NCBI RefSeq assembly: GCF_000003815.2
Contig: NC_049980.1
Location: forward strand, 1,336,740 to 1,400,739
DNA length: 64,000 nucleotides
Reading direction: 5' to 3'
DNA from: Branchiostoma floridae
Taxonomy: Eukaryota > Chordata > Leptocardii > Amphioxiformes > Branchiostomatidae
The position numbers and the translations under genes were made by a program. Below, piece by piece: positions 57,650-64,000 of this stretch; position 1 is the first letter of the stretch, and each line of letters begins with the position of its first letter. The notes under the pieces were generated by a model. That model had not been told where the DNA came from. It saw only the letters and a program-made list of their open reading frames with translations, and did no database searches.

Positions 57650-58235
57650 TCCTTTTAGAATATGAATCTATCAACATCTAAGCATTCCTTTTAATAAAAA
57701 AAAATTGTTAACAGTTGCCTAAACTGGAGATGAATTTCCATTTTATATATAATGGGCAAGGGAAGAATTCACAGATTGAAGTGACCTGTTTACATTCAAT
57801 TTGCTGCTGTAACAGAACCTTCAAGTTGGCTCGACAGTGTATTCCTTTAAGTTGTAAAAATTCTTACATTTGTGGACAGAACTTACTCCATAAATCAAGT
57901 GCATACAGCAATCATCTTTAATTTTTAGGGGGAAGATTAGCATTTCATTAAGCTCTGTTGGATGGAAATAAGCTGTGATATAATTCCAGTTCCCCATAGG
58001 ACTTGCAGGAGGAGTTGAATTTTAAAGCTCACGCATTACATTTGTACATGGCTTCATGTATGGTCTTGACTGACAGGCAAACTGTGAAAGAGAGTAGAAT
58101 CTTGTACAAATTAATATTTCCCTAAAAGCCTTCAGGATACTACTAAGCCATCACATCTTCTACTGTCATTATAATCAGATGAGTGAAATGGCAGATATTT
58201 TGCTCATCTTTCTTTCAGCCTTCCTGCTTTGATCT
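57650..58235. other. Non-coding span between candidate exons
   Basis: If the two minus-strand candidates belong to one gene this is intron. No additional exon of matching phase could be defended by eye. Confidence 0.3.
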
Positions 58236-58252
58236 ATAAGATGCATTCTTAC

Positions 58253-58433
58253 CAGGCTCACAAAATCTGCTCCTTGCTTTCTGGAGCGAAGGAAAGATGA
58301 CATCTGGAATGTAATAAGGGAAGGATCTCCCGGCAAGGAAGAGGCAGAAGAGGGATGATTTCCCTGTGGCTGGCTGTGGTTAGATTGGGACGGTATTGCT
58401 GTGCTCTGACTTCCATTAAAACGTGTGAGATTG
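58253..58433 (-). CDS. Candidate coding exon, unrecognised protein
   Basis: A minus-strand frame of about 60 codons ends at a strong donor, AGCCTG|GTAAGA. The proposed acceptor (CTTGTCTTTTTGGGAG before 58433) is weaker, and the frame is open beyond it to 58543. The peptide has FNGSQS, a Ser/Pro/Gln-rich low-complexity middle, then SLITFQMSSFLRSRKQGADF. The FNGS phrase also occurs in the 57.4-kb candidate (VFNGSG), which hints at relatedness but may be chance. No domain is recognised; a disordered region of an unknown protein is one reading, a chance frame another. Confidence 0.3.
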
Positions 58434-58439
58434 CTCCCA

Positions 58440-59975
58440 AAAAGACAAGCGGGTGGGACGGGATTAAAACAGCAGGCTGTGCAATCATCACCGCAGCTGA
58501 TAAGCAGATGCAATAACAGTGACATAAGTGTAGCCTTAAGCACGCGTCAGCGCTGATCAAAGTCGCTTTGCTCTACGTTTCATCAAGCCGCGTTTGATGG
58601 GATGTCGTTGACCGCTGCTGGTGGAGCCATCAATTTTTAATGCAAGGGAAATGGCTCACCATCAGAAGGAGTGGTGGGGGGGTAAGGCAAGCTTTGAGCC
58701 TGTTATAGATGTTCTTGGTGTCGAACCAAGAAAGGAGGGAAATCTTAATGTTCCAGGCCTCACCTGGGGTTTTTCTTCTGATGTCTTTGAACTGTAATCA
58801 GACAAAGAGAATGGCTCAATTTTCAAAATGCTGTTTTAAGACTTTGAAAGTGGCATTATAAAAACAGGTTGAGATAATTTTGATGTGCAGGAGATTTTAT
58901 TCTTCTTCTTTTTCATAATAATTTTCTGTAAGTAGCCACTGAATTGCATGCACAGAAGTCATTCAGTCAGTCAGTCCCATAACTTTTTTAATACAAAGAA
59001 GCAAACTACTCTATATCAAGTTAACTAATGCTGTTTGAAGGTAGAGGAGGAACAAGCTCTCCGGCACATGTGACCCCTTTATGATCACATGATCAAAATG
59101 TCATATGGATATAGATAATGTAGATTTCAGTGATGACTCCTTGTTGTCTTGAAACTTGAAACTAGCTGCTTGCACGAGCCCAGCTGTTTAATTCTTCTTA
59201 TAATATCTATAACAATTTGTAGTAACTGAGCCACTTCTGGCATGTATTGCAAGCTCCCTGGCACATATGACACTTCTTTGATCACAAAATAAAGGCCATG
59301 GTCATTTCCCTCAACTCCCAGGGACCCATTTTCATGTTCTCTGGTGTTGTCAAAATTTTATAGCTGCTTGAGCCCCTATTCCGCTGGCAAGTTTGCTTCA
59401 CATTCACCCCCAAATTGCACCAATTTGTTCACAGAAGTGATCCCCTAATAGTTTTCCTGAATACCCAGTCTATTGAATGTGTTCTATAACTGAGAGAAAT
59501 GTGACCTCAGGTGGGTAGAGATGACCTGAAAGTGCGAGGTAAGAAAAGAGTGCAATTTTAGACAGCTAAATTTTCCATATTAGGTCTGGCAATGGTGGAT
59601 GTAAAACCCCTACAGGGTGCCTTTATATGGAGGTAATAACCACAGTTTGTCAGGTTTGACCATAGAGGAAACCTCAGTGACCTGTGTAGCTTATGTAGCA
59701 CAATAGCGTAGATATTTTTATTGATAATTTTATTATATGCTGCATTTTGGAAGTAATTTCCCTGTGAAGAAATGTTTTTCTGTATTTTGAATTTTTTAGA
59801 TTGCATATTATAACATCAACTCTGATAAAATTTGGGAATAAGAAGATAACATACAAGAAAGACAATTTTATCAAAAGTTTTTTTTTTAAGAAAGTCTCTG
59901 GGTATCTAATGATGTGTGCATGCCTCAGAAACCTCAAATACTTTAGAGATCTCTTTGAATTCATCTTTCTTTCTT
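58440..59975. other. Non-coding span
   Basis: A (CAGT)n patch near 58964-58976. The stretch 58560-58680 is less AT-rich, with no frame. Confidence 0.4.
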
Positions 59976-59980
59976 TCAGT

Positions 59981-60357
59981 CTTGGGCCACACCAATTTAA
60001 TTTCTTGGTTCACGGATTTTTTCATAAAAAATATGGAGCGAGAGGGCGAAATAAAAATAAAAATAAAAATCGTAAAATGGTTGAGATAAAGGTAACGGCT
60101 AATCCAAAACATAAAGAAAAAAAAGTTTTCAGCTTGAAAAAAGTACAAAAACACTATTTTTGTACAGTAACAGCACCTGTACCCACACTTTAAGGAGCTT
60201 ATAATATAAAGGCCAATTTGCTACACCAGAAAGTTGGTGAATGCTTTCATTAATGGCGAAAATTTGCTGAGTGGTAATTTTTATTTTTATTATTTTTCCC
60301 AAAAAATAGGAGCGAGCGAATCCGTGAACCAAGAAATTAAATCCGTGTGGCCTTGGG
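59981..60357. mobile_element. Inverted-repeat element, about 377 bp
   Basis: The left arm (GGCCACAC, then TTTAATTTCTTGGTTCACGG) is mirrored at 60311-60352 by CCGTGAACCAAGAAATTAAA and GTGTGGCC. GGAGCGAG motifs and (AAAAT)n / (TTTTA)n patches lie symmetrically inside. Frames through the element are repeat-driven. It is MITE- or fold-back-like; I recall the arm sequence from several marine genomes but not its family. Confidence 0.7.
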
Positions 60358-60359
60358 TA

Positions 60360-61010
60360 CCAGGCAAAATTCCAAGAGTTATATTGATATTGTGATACAA
60401 TAACCTGGCACTTTATAATCATACAATGCAGCTGAACATTGATTTGATTTGATGCATTGAAACATTGAGCAACTATTTACTTTAGTCAATGTTCAAAGCA
60501 TAACTACTAAGTGCTTGTCCAGATCTCCTGTTCCTCCTCACACTTGCTTGCCCAAATGTGCTTCTGCTGAACTGCTGGGGTGCCAGTGGTGGTTGGAGTA
60601 ATTGACTCCCTCACTGAGCTTCACTGATGAATTAGTGATCACGTTTCACAGCCTGGCACCTCAAGGCTAAAGCATTTGTTACTAAACTGGAGAAGGCTTC
60701 AATGTTGCATTTTTCCCCAAACAATGACGTGTCATAAGAAAAGTCAAAATACCAGTTGCCCAGTTGCTGAACAAAACCATATTTTATTATTAGGCACATC
60801 TTAGTTTCAAAGACAGGGTTCCCTGCACATTGTGCCTATTGATGTGATGGAGAGGGCAAGCATTGTGTGAGCAGCCAACTTACTGTGTGCAACACGGTAC
60901 AAAATCAGCATCGCAACACCAGATCAGGTTTGGCATAATGATGGGAATATCTGCTATCATGCTATCATGAAAGTAATCATAAAACTTTAAGACTTTCTCA
61001 AATTGAAGAT
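60360..61010. other. Non-coding span
   Basis: No coding signal or repeat recognised. Confidence 0.4.
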
Positions 61011-61014
61011 GTAT

Positions 61015-61199
61015 GATTTGTAAATTGGTATGTATTGAATCAGATAGGTATCAAATCTGATGTTTTAAAACACATGCAAATATATTCCACAAAACTGGTA
61101 CTTACAGCAGACCTCGCAAAATTGTGGAATATATTTGCATGTGTTTTAAAACATCAGATTTGATACCTATCTGATTCAATACATACCAATTTACAAATC
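61015..61199. repeat. Perfect inverted repeat, 77-bp arms, 31-nt loop
   Basis: 61015-61091 and 61123-61199 are exact reverse complements; arms start GATTTGTAAATTGGTATGTA. Complete identity over 77 bp means either a very recent event, strong conversion between the arms, or an assembly fold-back. If transcribed it would form a long hairpin RNA. No TIR-type target duplication is seen. Confidence 0.92.
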
Positions 61200-61204
61200 A
61201 AACA

Positions 61205-63085
61205 ACTTCCATTGTTTCAGTCTATACTATTGATCATGGCAGAAAATAATATTCTCACAATCATTATGCATGGTTTCTCCTGACCAACATCCTCCTAACA
61301 CAGCAACTATCTTCCTCAAAGCCTTAAAGGACTTTTGGACTACGTTCTCCATCTCTGGAACTTCAAAATCTAATACTAGCCAGTTCAATGTCTTTTAGTC
61401 ATTCTTACTAAGACTTTGACTCTCAATGAGAATGAAGGACTCCGTACAACAAAACACTACTTCAGATGTAGGCAAGAAGCAGATCATGACACATTTGACT
61501 GTTTATTCACTTTCACCTAGCAGTAGACACTAAGTTCTATTTTCTATTCTGACACAAACAATTGTGTTGACACTGATACTGTTGACACTTACACCTCAAG
61601 CAACTTATGTGCAAAAAGAACTTCCATATCATTTGTCTGAAAACTTTCATCAGATTTGGACATCATAGAATATTGGAGTTAACCTCCACACAACTGTGTA
61701 ATTCTTTTTGCTCTACCAACATTTCAGTGGGTGACAAATGGTCTGACCCCTCTGGTGTTATATAGACAGAAGGCGGTCAGATATTGCATTGGACAAATTA
61801 TGATGACTCCCTTGCTGACCCACGTGGCAGCGTTCATATTACGGTATTGAACTGGAATGCCACATTAGACGCAGCGCTTGTGCTGTGGCCTCGGTGCCAG
61901 ACCTAATAATGGGCAGAGTTGAACCTGAACTCAGGGTCGCCCACCATGGCTTTGTTTCTCACAGAGCTTGAAATTAAGTTTTCATGTTGGAGAAAATGGC
62001 TGAAAGCATCCTGGGAGAGGTCACTGTGACGAGGTTTGGGAGCGTTTGACTTTCTGATATTTGATGGACTTTGCTGCTCTTAATGTATTATGGGAATTGC
62101 GGTAATGGCCAATGCAACCCCAAAAGTTGATGGAAAATCATTTTTATCCTGGTAGGAATTCTTTGAAATTTGAATTCAGGATGTCAAAAATGATTTCAAG
62201 ATAGCAAAGACCCCAATGTAGTATATCACACACCTGTCTTTGCTTACAAATAAGTTAAATGTAGTTTGGAACATCTATGATATTTATTGTGAAATACTTT
62301 TATCAATTGGAAAATCATACTTTCACTAGGAATGTATCCCATTCTTGCCTACTGTTTGATATATCTAATATAATAATAATGTCTTGGAGAAATGTGATTA
62401 TTGTATGATAAGATTAAAGCACAAAATAATAAACACAAAAGTCCTTTATTTACATCACATTAACTTAGTATATTACTGAATCACTTAAATGATGTAATTT
62501 TTCAATTTACTCTGAAAATACTAACCAAAGTATACAGTAAGTGATGCAAAAAAGGGTACAGCATGCACATTAAACAGATACATGTAGGTATAAAATGTGA
62601 ACTTGGACCTTGGGATGGTGATAAAAACAGATGCATGTTGTCATGTTTGCATTTAACCCCCTCTATAGCCATAATACTTGGCGCCGTTTCTTTAATACAA
62701 GTCATCTGCAGTATAAACTGCAGGGAGCCATTCGACACTTAAGTTATTCATGGGCTGAAATTTACTGGGAGGTTGCGTCAAGCGTTTCACATTCAAAGAG
62801 TGTTGTTTATGGCATTGAGTCATAAATATGTTTTGGAATTGCAGAAGCCTAATTCTGTTGTGTTTATGGCATGGCTTCTTGTGATGTTGTCTTTGTGATG
62901 TTGTCTAAGTGCTTGCAGATGGTAATTAAGATTGTAATTGTATACCTGTTAGATTCGGAGGCTATTAAAGTGTTGGACCAAAAAGCAGTACTGTGCATGG
63001 GGAGAGGGGGCGGAGTGCAAGGGGAAAGATTCGGGGCCTCCTCCAGAATAACTGTTTTAGAGGTATAGGTATATGGCTGTTATGT
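61205..63085. other. Non-coding span
   Basis: No coding signal; short frames near 62502-63068 only. Confidence 0.4.
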
Positions 63086-63090
63086 CACGG

Positions 63091-63300
63091 TAGTTCACCT
63101 TTATCCACATGGCAGCCTATATCAATTGTTTTTAAAAATGAGGTGTTTGGGGATATCTAGTCGATGGACTTAGGTTTGAAATTACAATATTTTCATAGCA
63201 CTCCAGTCTGAAACAGTCGTCTGTCGACTTGATATCCCTAAATACTACAATTTATATACAACGGATAAAGGTTGCCCGTGGATAAAGGTGAACTAGCATC
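63091..63300. mobile_element. MITE, TTCACCTTTATCC family, copy 4
   Basis: Left end TAGTTCACCTTTATCCACAT; right end GGATAAAGGTGAACTAGCAT, the cleanest TIR pair of the family. The interior holds a second nested inversion (GATATCTAGTCGATGGACTT against GTCGACTTGATATCCC). 210 bp, no coding capacity. Confidence 0.8.
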
Positions 63301-63301
63301 A

Positions 63302-64000
63302 TAGGCACATTCCAAAGCTAACTGGGATCTTTAGTAAGTTTCCATTTGCAATTATCTATCAGAAAGATGGAAGGAGCATCAGTAGGTAATTAAATGTTTA
63401 CCTGAATTTGAAGGGAATTTGCCCCACTTGCCAATTTAAATACGAGTCACTAATATGCTTTGAAATTTCTCTGTATATTAAAGAAAATGTGAAAATTTCA
63501 ATTTTAGTTTGTTGATGGATCAGCTATGTGAGTAAGTATGGCAAACTCACAGGCAACAAAACAAACAATAAACAGATGTGCAAATCATGTGGATGTAGTG
63601 AATATATTGATGTTACTTTTTCTATTATTGTGTATGATCAATAATTTTAGGAATTCCAAGAGTATCTGGCACCAGACATCAACAATGCTGCCTGTACTGA
63701 ACACTGTCATATCCTCAAGCCACCCCTGTCAGTAATTATTATTCTTTCCACCCAAATCATAGCTGCCCTTGTTCCACCCTTGAGATTTGGGGATCTCACA
63801 AGACAGCAGTTTCATTTCAGCTTTTACAGATGTTAGTTTGGGGAAAAAGGCCATTTGGGCGGAATGAGGTTATGGCTAAAAGCCTCTCCCAGATACATGG
63901 CCGCAATTATGGTACTGGAGTGCCTCAGTTTGACATCAAAGGCAGGCAGATCCACTGTAACTCCCTCATTACTGAAGGAAAAGGCAGGGAGATGGAGGAT
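63302..64000. other. Non-coding span to window end
   Basis: No coding signal or repeat recognised. Confidence 0.4.

Noticed and set aside
59801-60193. 130-codon Lys-rich frame
   Set aside because: Largely AT-rich inverted-repeat DNA.

Overview
The window reads as nuclear DNA of an animal, most likely a lancelet (Branchiostoma). It is AT-rich, with few long reading frames, many microsatellites and minisatellites, tRNA-headed SINEs, LINE and Penelope-like remnants, several MITE-type inverted-repeat elements, and five N-filled assembly gaps. The lancelet assignment rests on the look of the repeats and on recall, not on a search.

No complete host gene can be read. The only long intact reading frame (28899-30374, + strand) is the 3' part of a non-LTR retrotransposon. 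It has a reverse transcriptase core, a PHD-like C4HC3 zinc finger and an RTE-like C-terminal region, and ends in an (AC)n tail. Three minus-strand frames near 14.9-15.1 kb, 57.4-57.6 kb and 58.25-58.43 kb have splice-like borders and could be exons of an unrecognised gene or genes; they are tentative. A TTF/ZNF862-like start at 32974 is weaker still.

Layout: 1-6.4 kb is mostly unique non-coding DNA, with a retroelement-like tail near 1.3-1.7 kb and nuclear-receptor-type motifs near 3.5 and 4.2-4.4 kb. A 49-bp minisatellite lies at 6.5-6.8 kb and a minus-strand SINE at 8.5 kb. LINE tails lie near 11.3 and 13.4 kb. A 421-bp DNA transposon with TIRs and a flush 9-bp target duplication lies at 15.26-15.68 kb. 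A 40-bp array of inverted CCAAT boxes occupies 21.4-21.7 kb. The LINE is at 28.9-30.4 kb. A composite repeat locus punctuated by ACCGGT ends runs from 31.5 to 35.1 kb. Small inverted-repeat elements lie at 36.2, 36.9, 50.9, 60.0 and 61.0 kb, a LINE fragment with perfect 13-bp target duplications at 41.9-42.1 kb, a tRNA-headed SINE at 43.65 kb, and a Penelope-like remnant at 47.3-47.7 kb. Four related MITEs with TTCACCTTTATCC-type ends are at 26.2, 44.5, 53.0 and 63.1 kb.

The biology visible is therefore that of mobile DNA: how different element classes inserted, duplicated, folded back and carried regulatory-looking motifs through what is probably intergenic or intronic sequence. Family names are given only where motifs or target duplications support them.
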